This document shows positions 11,396-22,984 of a stretch of DNA of 64,000 bases, one piece after another; the first letter of the stretch is position 1, and the number at the start of each line of letters is the position of its first letter. The notes beneath the pieces are model-generated. The model was not told the DNA's origin. It made no database searches and worked only from the letters and a program-made list of their open reading frames with translations. Source of the DNA: Hemerocallis citrina (lineage: Eukaryota; Streptophyta; Magnoliopsida; Asparagales; Asphodelaceae); the NCBI GenBank assembly GCA_017893485.1, contig CM030364.1, positions 38,977,825-39,041,824 on the forward strand, in the 5' to 3' direction. The position numbers and the translations under genes were made by a program.

Positions 11396-12173
11396 TGTAT
11401 TCAGTCTGTCCAGTCACCTCCATTGAGTGTACCGGAGTCACCCACCCTTTCCCAAGTCACTTGGCAACCTATAGATTTTATCCATATGTTAGAACATCCT
11501 AGAGTCACAGAGTCTGCACCCACATTTGCATATCACATTCATGATTTGTATAAAGAAATTTCCAAGGAACTTAATGAGAATAATTTTAACTATAAGTTAA
11601 TAGCAGATACAACAAGAAAATTTATAACTTTTGATATTGGTGACAAAGTGATGGTTCGGATTTGTCCGGAATGGTTTCCAGTTGGACCCGTTAAGAACCT
11701 GAACATACGTGCTGCAGGCCCATTTAAGATTCTACATACAATCAATGATAATACTTATGTCGTTGACCTTCCTGAAGGTTTTGGCATAAGTAAGACTTTC
11801 AATATTGACGATCTAGTACTTTATGAAGGCTCAAAATTCAACCCTAGAAATTTTCTTATAGATGAGCCTACCCTGCAACCCAATGGTGAGATTCCCACAT
11901 TTACCCCTCTACCTGATACTATTCACCCACCGACAGAAGAATTGAATAATATTTTAGATGATCAGATAATCTCTATAAGAGATGGTGGTATGCACAAGTA
12001 TTTGGTGAGGTGAAAGAACAAGCCGAAGTCGGATGACACTTGCAGTGATCGTAAGGAGCTCCTGCAACTGAATCCAGATCTTTTGGAGCACCATAACAGG
12101 ATCACTTGTTTTGACTCGACTGGGTCGAACTCTCTCCCACCCGGAGAGAATGATGAGGGCATCAATTCTATTT
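11396..12173 (+). pseudogene. Integrase C-terminus and chromodomain remnant
   Basis: The frame 11423-12013 encodes the integrase C-terminal SH3-like region (FDIGDKVMVRICPEWFPVG, then AAGPFKILHTINDNTYVVDL) and the start of a chromodomain ending GGMHKYLVR. A TGA at 12011-12013 replaces the usual Trp codon of YLVRWK. Afterwards chromodomain sequence continues in frame (NKPKSDDTCSDRKELLQLNP, then DLLEHHNR) and runs into the 3' LTR. Chromodomains direct integration to particular chromatin. Everything from protease to the integrase core is missing between this and gag. Confidence 0.88.
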
Positions 12174-13305
12174 AATTTAGTATTTTATTTCAGTACCATA
12201 TTTGTTTTTTGGCAATTATAGCCATATGTAATCTTTCTTTTTGCATTAGAATATTTTTTAGATTTTTTGAATCTTTTGAAATTTGTATCAAGATTTGTTT
12301 TGAGCCTATTTATTGGCCCTGAGATTAATGAGAAAAATGTCATTCTTGATTTAAAAAAATATTGTGTTGAGTTTTGCTCTTCATCTCTCCTTTGTGTGAT
12401 ACAATTGAGATCCAACTTATTAGGGTTTGTGATAAATCCTAATAAAATTTTAGGGTTTGTGATAAACTCTAAAACTACCCCTAAATTCCTAAATCCACCT
12501 CAACTCCTAAACTCTAATCCCCAAATTAAACTAAAATCCTAACCCTATTATACAAAACAACCCAGCCGTCACCCTGTTCATCTCTCCACCTTCAACCCAG
12601 CCGTTTCGTCTTCCTCTCTCCCTCATCCTCCAAGGCACCCACTCCCGAACCCTACCTCCTGCTCGCCAACCCGTCTCCTTCCCTTCGCACCCTGATTTCT
12701 CTCGCTCATTTCTCTCCCGTCCACCCTCTTGTCACGACCAGTCGACAACTCCCCAGTCAGCATTGCCCTGCCTGAGCTCCTCTGTAACCCTCGACGACGC
12801 ACGCAGCTTCCCTGCGTCGCACCGCCTTGCCTCCCCCTGTGCGCACCCTGCCTCCCGACGCAGCTGCCATAACACCCTGTGCCCAGCTCTCCTGTGCTGA
12901 TTGTTGTGCCCTTCGCTGCTATTCAATCCGAGATTTACGCTGAGTTCTTCGAACCCTCAGTATACTTTTTCCAATTCTCAAATATTTGTGTTATACTACT
13001 TTATCATCTCTATTATATTATTCAATTTAACTGTCGACCACAAATATTGAGATTGAGCGTTCCACTTGCCTAATTAAAGTGCAAATCAGTATTGAATCTT
13101 GTACTTGCTAAGAACGTTTAGGAATTTAATTATTGATTGTTAGAACAGAATTATTAATTGGGCTTGTTAAACTTAATTCAATTCTTGAAAATCCATCAAA
13201 CCGATTAATTGTTTAAAATTCTAACTTTGATCCACACTACATGTTGGTAAAATTAATCCTTTAAGATTCTTGAAAATTCACTATTTAGGATTACGTTTTA
13301 CATCA
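12151..13305 (+). repeat. 3' LTR of chromovirus
   Basis: 1155-bp LTR paired with 8886-10046, ending TTTTACATCA directly before the TTATT target duplication. The last codons of the chromodomain frame overlap its start. Confidence 0.9.
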
Positions 13306-13387
13306 TTATTACATAGGTGGACTGGACAAGTAACAACTTTAGATCAAAGTGTAATATAATCGGTAAATGAATAATAAATGCACTTAC

Positions 13388-16300
13388 AGATTCTGAATGT
13401 GCAGTATTGGATGGGGTATTCGAAGCTGACACAGGCTCACAGTCCATATCTGCATGGCTTGTATCCCTTAAAACTGGATCATTTATCTCATCTTCAATCA
13501 ACTGAAGCAGTTGAATTTAGTAATGAAAGTTATAAAGATGCAACATGATGCCTCACATGTCTACTGAAACCATTTTATACTTACTGATGCTGATTCAACA
13601 TAAACAATTCCATGAAGATTCAACCTAAGTTTGACTTTGACCCTATGCTTGTCACTTTGAGAAACTTGGAAAGGACCAACCTGCAGAAACATTAAAATTA
13701 TTCATTAATGGCAGATAGATAGATATAGAAATATGCAATCCGAAGTCACCCAGATAATTAAGAAAACAGAAATATAATAAGGGGAAAATTCATTTCAAAA
13801 AAGATAACAATGCAATGTTGTAGAACTTATTACTCCATAAGAAACACTGTCCTGTACATTATGTACAATTTCCTTTCCACTACATTTAAGAAAAGCTTAG
13901 CTTTATATAATATCATATATGTAAAAGAAGTTGATTTATTCTGTGAAAAGTTGGGGAAATGCAGCAAAGAAACTAGTTTCTCAATCAAAACATTTTTGAA
14001 GTATATATTATAATCAAACTTGAAATGCTAGCAACAAGAAACACGAGGCTCCACAGTAACTTTCCAGTGCTAGGATCTGAGGTCATGTTAACTTTGAAGT
14101 AATTAATTTTAATAAACCTTATAATGAGACAAGAAAATTATGAATTGTGACTTCCGAGTCACAGGACATATAAGTAACACGATTTTTCAAGGCAAGGACG
14201 ACCAAGAAGAGCCCCTTGCTACCTATACTGTTACCCAAACAGACTTCAGGAAAACAATGAACATTACAACCCTTAAACTTATCTAAAAAGCAAACTCATA
14301 TTACAGAGGGATTAAGGTAATAATATACTAAAACTTGCTAAATTAATGTCAAACTTAACTAAAATTTCCATGTAGCAGTACAATTCGCAGTTCTGACCAG
14401 CATATAACGTGATACTTACAAAATGAGCAATTTCTAAGTAAGCCCATATTCAGCTTGTCCAAAATGAGCAATAGAAAATAAAATTTATAATCGTGATCAA
14501 TAAAAATGTGAATAATTCGCAAAATTTCAAAGCATTAATATACTAAGAAGTAGATGAGTGGGGTGTGGCCGTGTGGGGGCAAGTAGACGAGGGTAAAGCG
14601 TGTTACTGATAAATTAAAGAAAATAAGTTCAAAGAAGAGCATGTTCCCCAAGGTCATATGAAAATATCAACAGTACTCTCTTAGAAGATGGATAACGCCC
14701 ACTTGCAAATACAAAATCTGCAGATCCAAAGAGTGCACCAATTCACACTTCTCAATCAACGATTCAACAAGACTGTCTTAAGCATTCTTGCACACGATGA
14801 AAGAATAATTATGTTACAAAACAAAGATGCTCTCCGTAACTAATGTTGGCAAAATGCACCCATTATATACTAGATTATATCCTTCAAGCATAAATGTGCT
14901 ATCAAATAGCCAACTTTGCCTTTCTTGTAGAAACAAACCATGTGGAAGTAAGCGTACCGTGAAAGAACTAATTTTTGCAGGTGTACCAGGTGGTAGTTCA
15001 CTTTCATCAACATAAAATGCTTCCAAATGAATAGTATGAGTTCTGTGAAATGTGAGGATTTTAACACTTGGGAATGGTTGGCCCTTCCGAAACAGTATGT
15101 TACTGGACATTGTGGAAATATCACCTTCATCGGAGGAAAACCCTATGGAATAAGGAAATGAGTCTTGTACCTGCAAATGCCATGCAGTTAGTCATTAAAT
15201 CCAAAATGATAAACCAACTTTTACTAGATTATGATAAATAATAATTAAAATATGGATAGCAGTTCTGAATTAAGAAAATTATTACAGTTTCCGATGTGGG
15301 TTATGAAAGTGGAACATAATTGGCGCCGCAAGCACAGGAATTCCACTATAAAAATATTGAAAAGTGTGACCATGTGTGTGTCTGTGTGCTCTTGCTATCA
15401 TACTTCATCCAAAAAATAGTCCTATAAATCTCTATAAGACATTATGATTACATTTCAAACCCACAAAATATATTTTAATAAAATTCAATTTTTGAAATCA
15501 ACACAAACAACTTCTATGTTTAAAAAAAAAAAAATCATATCTGACCAGTTCTTTTTAGAAAATTTTATTTTATAAATTATAACTAATCTTTATATGGGTT
15601 ACTGGAACTTTCTTAAATATCAGATAGCAATGTCAAACGAGTCTCTCATGCCTGTAGAGTAGATATCATATACTGGAAGGAAGACATGCTAAAAAATATA
15701 TACAAAAAAGTATATTTAGTATCCGTTGAGTGTGGAAGATGTGTTCCTTCTTCATTCATATATAAATTGGTATCAATGTTGGGCTCTCCTTTGTCCTCAT
15801 TTACCTTGTCAAGTGACCGTGTACATAGTAGAAAAGATTCTTCACAATCCAACCATATTCAATATTCTGATCATTTAATGAACAAACAACTACTGCCTAT
15901 TAAGTATATTAAGACAATTCAAACTATATATTTAATATATTTTAGCCGTAAACAGTCTTTTGGTGTGCTACAAAATTGTAAGAGGTGGTGTAATGCATTA
16001 TATGCATTTTTTGAAAAATAGAACAATGGCGGTCCATTAAGATGCATTAAGATGCAAGTAATATGACAATTCAATTTCTTTTATGCAATTAATAATGCAT
16101 CTAGAGCGATCAAAGTTTAAAAAATGAGACAAAAGAGAAGTAAAGTCCAATGAATGGGGAGTAGGGCTGCAATCGAGCCGAGCCAAGCCGAATACCTCCA
16201 GGCTCGAGCTCGGCTCGTTTACGAAACGAGTTCATTTTTGAGCTCGAGCTCGGTTCGAGCCGAGCTTTGACCGTATTCGAGCCGAATAGCTCGCGAGCTT

Positions 16301-17948
16301 AGCCTTAAAAAAAAATCTAGGCTCGAGCTCGGCTCGTTTACGAAACGAGCTCAGTTTTGAGCTCGGGCTCGGTTCGAGCCGAGCTTTGACCGAGCTCAAG
16401 CCGAATAGCTCGCGAATAGCTCGATTCGTTTGCAGCCCTGATGGGAAGGACATAAAAATATGGCAAAACCACTTCCTTCCATATTAAGTACAAATGATCG
16501 GATTCAACCAATAAAACTGCAGGACTTTTTTAATTTGAAACTACTTAAATTAAATCAACCAGACACCTAAACAGCATTATGACAAGATGCAATCAATATA
16601 TCATACAACAAACCGAACTATCATGACTTATTCATCTTAAAAGAGACGCATTCACTATACTAATTAGTTAGATGTTTTAGTTATATGCATCCTAATCTAG
16701 CAAAATAAAGGTTAACAATCACGGAAACCAACATGCTTCAAGATAAAAACAAATTAAACAAATTAGAAACCCAGCAGATCCCACCTCATAATCTCTAACC
16801 CTAAACACCGGACAAAGCATTGCCGACTGCAAAGCACACCCCCTCGCCACACACTCACTCGCATTCAACGTCCTCCCCGGCTCCCTCCCAAAAAATCCTG
16901 ACAAAATCCTCATCACTGCCGGAATCCTCGACCCCGACCCCACCAACTCCACCGAATGCACACCCTCCACACACCCCCACCCCGCATCCCCCACCACCTT
17001 CTTCACCGGCACCAAAATCCTCTCCAACAACCCCGCACTCAACCTCTCAAACTCCTCCCTCTTAATAAACCCCTTCACATCCTTCTCCTCCATCAAACAC
17101 TCAATATTCAACGGCGCCTCCGCATTTGCACTCAGCACCTTCTTCAGCTTCTCGCACGCCACTCTCAATCTCATACTCGCCCTCACATTACTCCTCACAT
17201 CAATCCCATACTTCTCCCTAAACTCCACTGCAAAATACCTAAACAAAACCTCGTCGAAATCCCTCCCACCCAAACTGGCATCAGCCCCATGCGCCACCAC
17301 CCTCATCCCCCCGCTCTCAAACACCACCGCAGAAACTTGCGTGTCACAATTTCCCATATCAATAAAAACCACATGCATTGGAGAACTCAGCTCCGTCTTA
17401 TAAATCCCGTACCCCAGCGCGATCGCCGTCGTATCGTGCATCAACCTCAATGGCTTCAACCCGGCAATCGCCGCCGCATCGAGATAAAGCCGCCTCTGCA
17501 AATTGGTGAAGTAGTTAGGGATTCCGATCACGCAATCGGAGACCTTCGTTTCAAGGTTGGTTTCGGCGATCTGTTTTAAGTGGGAGAGGAGCATGGCGAG
17601 GATTTGGACGGGGGTGAAGGAGCGGGGTTCGTTGAGGAAGGTGACGTGGACGAGGATCTGTCCGTCGGGGGAGAGGGAGGTGGGGAAGGGGAGGGATTGG
17701 AGGTCGGATTGGACGGCAGGATCGTGGCAGTGGCGGCCGATGAGGCGTTTGAGGTTGGAGATGAGGGATTTGGGGTTGGAGGAGGAGGAGGAGGCGGAGC
17801 AGCCGAGGAGGCGCTGCTTGTCGGCGAAGGAGACGAGGGAGGGGGTTTCGCGGTTGGACTCGTGGTTGAGGAGGACATCGATGCCGCGCTGCTTGACGGC
17901 GGCGATGACAGAGTTGTCGTTGCCGATGTCGAAGCCGACCACGCTCAT
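13388..17948 (-). CDS. HSP70-16: HSP70-16 (HSP110-like chaperone), 5' exons only
   Basis: Four exons are visible: 17948-16785 (388 codons), 15170-14958 (71), 13680-13585 (32) and 13501-13388 (38). All have GT-AG borders and phase 0 junctions, giving an open frame of 529 codons. Exon 1 is an HSP70 nucleotide-binding domain starting MSVVGFDIGNDNSVIAAVKQ, with DCVIGIPNYFT, LVGSGSRIPAV and NASECVARGCALQ. Exons 2-4 start the substrate-binding domain (LNLHGIVYVESASLIEDE). This matches the plant HSP110-like HSP70-16, a cytosolic or nuclear nucleotide-exchange chaperone. About 230 C-terminal residues are missing. A chromovirus starts 83 bases beyond exon 4, and no further exon is found between 8880 and 1, so the gene is probably truncated or its 3' exons lie elsewhere. 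Confidence 0.9.
13681..14957 (-). other. HSP70-16 intron 2
   Basis: 1277-bp intron, donor GTACGC at 14957 and acceptor CTGCAG at 13681. I see no gene or clear repeat inside. Confidence 0.75.
15171..16784 (-). other. HSP70-16 intron 1
   Basis: 1614-bp intron, donor GTGGGA at 16784 and acceptor TTGCAG at 15171. It contains the hAT MITE at 16162-16440. Otherwise it is AT-rich with no recognised feature. Confidence 0.75.
16154..16448. mobile_element. hAT-like MITE in HSP70-16 intron 1
   Basis: The element 16162-16440 (279 bp) has inverted ends TAGGGCTGCAA and TTGCAGCCCTG. It is flanked by near-identical 8-bp duplications ATGGGGAG (16154-16161) and ATGGGAAG (16441-16448). Its interior is two tandem copies of a ~120-bp unit built of GCTCGAGCTCGGCTCG motifs that can fold on themselves, with GTTTACGAAACGAG palindromes. 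Confidence 0.85.
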
Positions 17949-18200
17949 TGTCGGAGTTTGTGAAACCCCAATTTCGAAATTTGGGGGATTTTAACGAAAG
18001 GGGAAGGGGAAGGGGAAGAGGAGAAGGGGGGATAGGTTTGGGTAAGTGGTGACACGGGAGCAGCGGAACGTGAGGCGTGGGGAGCGCGTGCGTGAAGTGG
18101 AATGCAATTCGGTTTGGAAGTGGAAGTGGAAGTGGAAGTGCAAGGTTCAGGTCTACACGGCGTGATGTATGTGACTAAAATTGCAAAATTATCTGTACTA
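17949..18200 (-). promoter_or_regulatory. HSP70-16 upstream region
   Basis: Upstream of the ATG (to the right on the + strand) lie a (GGGGAA)n-like run at about 17996-18025 and a (GGAAGT)n run at about 18115-18142. I found no convincing TATA box or heat-shock element array. Confidence 0.4.
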
Positions 18201-18339
18201 TTTTAATAGGAGAGTTTGGGGTTATAAACAAACAAATTCTAATTTTGTAACTTAGCAAACTCGTACAATATACGTCCAAATTAAATTCAATTAATAGAAA
18301 TATTTGTAGACAAGCAAATCCGTGTGTTGCCCGTATATA

Positions 18340-18449
18340 TCTAATCTAATATAAAGGAAGTCTTAGATTTAAAGTTAGACTACATTGAAGTTTTAACTAT
18401 TAATAAAAATATATTTATTTAGACGTGCATCGCACGTGAAAATTACTAG
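18340..18449 (+). mobile_element. Short candidate Helitron
   Basis: A hairpin ACGTGCATCGCACGT lies just upstream of CTAG at 18446-18449, followed by a host T. A possible 5' terminus TCTAATCTAATATAAAGG lies at 18340 after an A. The 3' end is a good match to Helitron structure; the 5' end is tentative, and 110 bp is very short. Confidence 0.5.
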
Positions 18450-19166
18450 TAAAGGATGATACCAATTCAAGCAGCGTTTATCACAAACAACAAATAAAGA
18501 AAACCCACCTTAAGGCACTGTTTGGTTGGAGGGGAATGGAGGGGAGGGGAGGGGATGGTTTTTTTTAAATCTTTCTTGTTCGGTTTATTTTTAGGAGGGG
18601 GGAGAGGGAAATGAAGGGGTGCAAAATCCCTCCTGAGCCAATTTTAGCTTCCTTCCAATATTGAAGGGATTTGGAGGAAAGAGATAGTAGGTTTAATTTT
18701 TTAATGTGATTGGACTAAATTGTCCTTTTAAATCAAAATCCTAATAATAAAAAACCTAACTATCTCCCGGCTGTCTCTCTCCCGCTCTCTCTTTCTCCCT
18801 CTCCTCATCCCCTTCTCATTATCAACAGAGAATACAGAGCTGCTGAAAAGGAGGTGATCATGGGTGTTCTTTGGCTTCCTATCAAACCTGAGAATACAAA
18901 GAATTATTTCCATATCATGACTACAAAAAATCAATGCTTCAAATTCTCATCAAAAGATCAAATACTCTACTGAAATTCCTAGTCCTACCTATATATGTTA
19001 AAAAACTAAGTGTTAAATCTGCAGTATATATGCACGGGATCATGGAGACTCCCACTAGTTTATCCAATTTGTTGAAATAAGGAATTTCTTTCCATTCTTG
19101 AGACAAAGGAAGTTTGAATATATCAACTAACACAACAGTGATATTAGTATATGATATATCGAAGTA

Positions 19167-19613
19167 CTAGGTTTGCCCGTTGACACGTGCCTACGACACG
19201 TCTTCAGAACGATGCACCTTGTTTGATCATATAAAATAGTTTTGGAGGTCCAACAAATTAATTGAAGTAGCATACATAGAGCAAAAAATGTATTATATGA
19301 TTTTTTTGATTTTTTTTTTGAATTATTTTTAAAATTTTTAAATTTTTAATTTTTTTAGTTTTTAAATTTTTTTAAAATTTTTAAAATTTTTATTTTCTTA
19401 ATTTTTTGAATAGAAGATGGAGGGAGAGTGAGAGAGAGAAAAAAAATAATTAAATTAATATAGGAGTTGTTTTGGGTGGGAATTTGAATTTGAGTTTTGG
19501 GGGAAAACTTTTGGGGGAAAAATATGTTTTGTGAGGTTAGATATGGGCCTTTGATTTTTTGGGGATTGAAGGAGAGCCACTTGATAGCCTTTTTTTGTGT
19601 TTTATTATATAGA
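19167..19613 (-). mobile_element. Short non-autonomous Helitron H1
   Basis: On the minus strand it starts TCTATATAATAAAA at 19613 (after a host A) and ends CTAG at 19167 (before a host T). A GC-rich hairpin built on CACGTGTC and GACGTGTC lies before the end. It shares both ends and interior (AATTTGAATTTGAGTTTTGG) with H2. It lies inside the Harbinger-like element, so it is the younger insertion. Confidence 0.85.
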
Positions 19614-19636
19614 TTTGGTTAAACAAATAAAAATCA

Positions 19637-19875
<239 letters not shown>

Positions 19876-20634
19876 ATTATTACAATGTTACTTCTCAATG
19901 CTTGTACTTCCAACTTGTTTCAGAAGTCTGCACATCTATATTATACAACAAATAAAGGCCATGGATTGTCTTGCAATCGAGTTGTCTCTACCTATTAACC
20001 CCGTCGAGAAATGAGCAGGATTCATATTCATATCATTGAATCGAACCTTGAGTAGAAAAAGAATAATTTTATTAGTTCAAATTGAAATGTAAATATATAT
20101 ACAAAAACTACATGGGAAGAGTTCCTACTTGTAGTTTAGCAATGTAGAAGGGTATAAAAGTAATTTTATTATAAAATCCATTCACTCCCCTTGTGAACCA
20201 AACAAGAAGATAATTATTTCCCCTCCCCTCCCCTCCTTTGAACCAAACAGGGTCTTCATTAAAATCTCTCCCCTCCCTTTCCCTTCCCTCCCCTCCCCTC
20301 CCCTCCCCTCCCTTCCCTTCCTTTGAACCAAACAGACCCTAACTTACAGTTTAAGGCCACACCTTGCTGAAGGATAACTTTTTCAATTTTATCTAATTAA
20401 ATAATTATTACAAGATAGCAGTGAAGAAAATCTATCTATCTATTTCTATTATAAAAGCAAGAATATAAATAAAAAAAAACTTTCAAGAGCCAATCCCAAC
20501 CCTTGTTCATTTTGTTGATCAAACTGATCAGAGGCTATTATTGATTTGATATAAAAACCACAGTAAATCTGGACCGTAGATCCTATATTCTTAAATTATA
20601 TATCAGCCATCAAAATTCCTCATATATATATATA

Positions 20635-21152
20635 CTAGATTTGCCCGTGGGCACGTGCCTACGGCACGTCTTCGGAACGATACAGCATATGAAAAGCCTT
20701 GTAAACAGTAAAACAACAATTATGTAGCTCAAGTTTGAATAGTATACTAATAATTAGTATGTGATGAAAAATAATTATAAATGGGGGTATAAATTCCAAC
20801 TTCTTAGAACTTTGAGGGTAGAAAATGATGAAATTTAACTACTGAGGAGATATTTGATATTTTTAATATAACACGAGCAATAAAAAAACGTAAAAAATCT
20901 GAAAATTTACAAATCTGAAATCTGAAAATCTAAATTTCTGAGCAAATAGAAAGAGAATGAGAGAGAGAGTGAGAGAGAGAGAAATAATTAAATAAATAAA
21001 GGAGTTGTTTTGGTGGGAGATTTGAATTTGAGTTTTGGGGGAAAAACTTTTTGGAGTGAAAATATGTTTTGGGAGAGTGAATCTGAACCATTGATTTTGT
21101 TTCAATTGAAGGTGAACCACTTGATAACTTTCTTTGTATTTTATTATATAGA
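20635..21152 (-). mobile_element. Short non-autonomous Helitron H2
   Basis: Minus-strand start TCTATATAATAAAATAC at 21152, end CTAG at 20635, in an A/T target. The subterminal hairpin is GACGTGCCGTAGGCACGTGC. It is homologous to H1 along most of its length but has no internal coding sequence. Confidence 0.85.
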
Positions 21153-21389
21153 TATATATATATATATATATATATCTTTAATCAAAATAATACTCATCCC
21201 CTCTTCTCTCCTGATCTCTCCAAAATTTCCCGATACTCTCAAAACCCAAATCCTAACTCCAATTCCATCCCAAATCTGAAACCCCTATTCCTCCAATCCT
21301 CCAAATCCCTAACCCTAACTAGTGCCGTACAAGGGTGCATCGTACCCAATGGGATGCACCAAACCCTAACCCTAACCATACTCCAAGAT

Positions 21390-21830
21390 CGTCACCTTCT
21401 TCCAAGAGACAACTAACCCCGGCCTCTTCGTCATGGTGACTCCCCCGTCGACGCCAGCACCAACAACTTCCTCGCCACCCTCCATGGGTGGAGCTTAGTG
21501 AGGGCCCGGGGGAGCCCGGGCCCCCGTCAAAATTTTCAAAACCCCCTTCCTATTATTGAAAATTTTGAAAAAAAACCCAAAAATATTATGATTTGCCCCT
21601 AAAAAAAATAAATTTTATGGTTTGCCCCCCCCTCCCTAAAATTTATGAAAAAACCTTTATATATATCTATATATAGCCATAAGATTTTTTTTGGCCCCCT
21701 GGGCAAAATTGTTCGGGCTTCGCCCTTGCCACCCTCGCCCGCTCCGACCGCGAACCCTATGGCCACGACTTCGACTCCCATCTCCCCACCGATCGCTTCT
21801 CCAACGGCCGCGTCATCGCCGACTGCCTTG
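21390..21830 (+). pseudogene. GDSL esterase/lipase first-exon pseudogene, split by a MITE
   Basis: Before the MITE the sequence encodes GDSPVDASTNNFLATL. After the second copy of the target duplication it continues ATLARSDREPYGHDFDSHLP and TDRFSNGRVIADCL. This is the N-terminal block of plant GDSL esterase/lipase with the catalytic Ser of GDS; the next Leu has become Pro. A one-base frame problem precedes GDS. An exon-end-like GT follows at about 21830. No other exons are found before the LTR retrotransposon at 22131. Confidence 0.75.
21475..21736. mobile_element. hAT MITE in the GDSL pseudogene
   Basis: The 246-bp insertion 21483-21728 starts CATGGGTGGAGCTTAG and ends GGGCTTCGCCCTTG. Perfect 8-bp target duplications CCACCCTC flank it (21475-21482, 21729-21736). 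Its left end matches the hAT transposon at 1594, so it looks like a deletion derivative of that family. Confidence 0.9.
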
Positions 21831-22130
21831 GTACCCACTACAATTTGCTCCTTTAATTTGTTTTTTTTTGTGTTAAAAATCGGTTCTTGAGTTGTATATA
21901 TTAAAAAAAACCTGATTCGGATCGAATTGGTGGCAGCTGAGAGATTGGGGCATACATAATAAAAAAAAGCCTGAAATGATGTGCACGATGGGACTTCCAG
22001 AAGATGTATTGTTATAGCTTGGGGTCTTTCCTTAGAGTAGTAACTACTTTCCTTTAATGCGAGTTCACTACTAAATTTCCTATCAATGACACGTTTATAA
22101 TGCATGTAAATACAATTAAAAGAATATATC

Positions 22131-22921
22131 TGATGCTGTTTATTTCTGAGAAACGTGTGGAAGCACCAGGTGTGAGTTCGAACTCAATTTGTATTGAAGG
22201 AGATTGTCGCTCGTCTGCCGACCTTCAGTTGACCTTCTGGGACCTACGATGAGCTCGGAAAGATGTTGAAGGTTGGGCTCGGATCGGAAGGGTCGGATCC
22301 GAGGTCTTGTGTACCTGCAGACGGTCCTGAAACACCGGGGTTTGTCCCGGTGGCGGACCCTCCGACGCTCTAGTCAGTCTCTGTGAGAGAGTAGCAATAA
22401 CTAGGTATATTTAAGTGGCAAAAGATTGATTACCTCAAAAGGTGGGTGTGGGTCTAGTATTTATAGAGAATCCCAACCGGGTTTGGTTCCACTTGGGGCC
22501 GGGTTTGGATCCGAAAGCCCATGGGCCTGACGTGGCAGAAGGCCCAGGGGGTTTAGGGCGGACGTGGCGATACCAGGAGTGGTATAGGGCTGACGTGGCG
22601 AAGCCCTTAGCGGTATTTGGAGCTGAAGTGGTCCATCGTGAGCCCCCTGTGCCTCTGGGGGGAATCGGAGGGCCTAGGCTGCGCCAGGTCATCCTTCTGC
22701 CCTGCCAGAGAGGGGGGACGGCCTGTGGGACTGCTCCGGATCGGACTCCGAGGGCTACTGAGGCTCGTCAGTACGAGGAGGCCGGTACCGTGAGGGCAAA
22801 CACGAGGTTCGGCACCGACCCTGAAGTGATCCGGAGCCGAACCAGATTGCTATCTTTACCTTTCTGAGTGGGAATTGTATTGGGCCCTGGTTGGGCCTCA
22901 GGCCATTTTTACACTGTCACA
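22131..22921 (-). repeat. 3' LTR of E2
   Basis: 791-bp LTR with TG/CA ends, nearly identical to 30419-31210. The open frames seen in it (such as 22442-22867) also occur in the other LTR and are not considered genes. Several GACGTGGC motifs lie at 22528-22602. Confidence 0.93.
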
Positions 22922-22936
22922 CAAGCCCCCCACTCC
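22922..22936 (-). promoter_or_regulatory. Polypurine tract of E2
   Basis: GGAGTGGGGGGCTTG on the minus strand directly abuts the 3' LTR. The E1 and E3 tracts are nearly the same. Confidence 0.8.
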
Positions 22937-22984
22937 TGCAGGGGGTGCGGGAGCTAACCGTGGAGGAGTGTTTATGGTTGTAGA

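Larger units (their letters stand above)
8881..13310 (+). mobile_element. Non-autonomous chromovirus (Ty3/gypsy LTR retrotransposon)
   Basis: Two LTRs (8886-10046 and 12151-13305) begin with TGATGAGG and end with TACATCA. They are flanked by perfect 5-bp target duplications TTATT (8881-8885 and 13306-13310). A tRNA-Met-type primer site follows the left LTR and a purine-rich GGAGAGAA precedes the right one. Inside are gag with a zinc knuckle, then directly the integrase C-terminus and a chromodomain. Protease, RT, RNase H and the integrase core are deleted. The element sits within or just beyond intron 4 of HSP70-16, opposite to that gene. Confidence 0.92.

Noticed and set aside
16820..17994. 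Several long + strand frames opposite the HSP70-16 first exon
   Set aside because: They are complementary-strand shadows of a GC-rich conserved exon, lack homology and are Pro- or Gly-rich by composition.
21355..21385. Telomere-like CCCTAA repeats
   Set aside because: Only two to three units near 21361 and scattered single units; far too few for an interstitial telomere array.
22442..22867. 141-codon frame and its copy at 30794-31156
   Set aside because: Both lie in the two LTRs of E2 and are duplicated only because the LTRs are; no domain homology.
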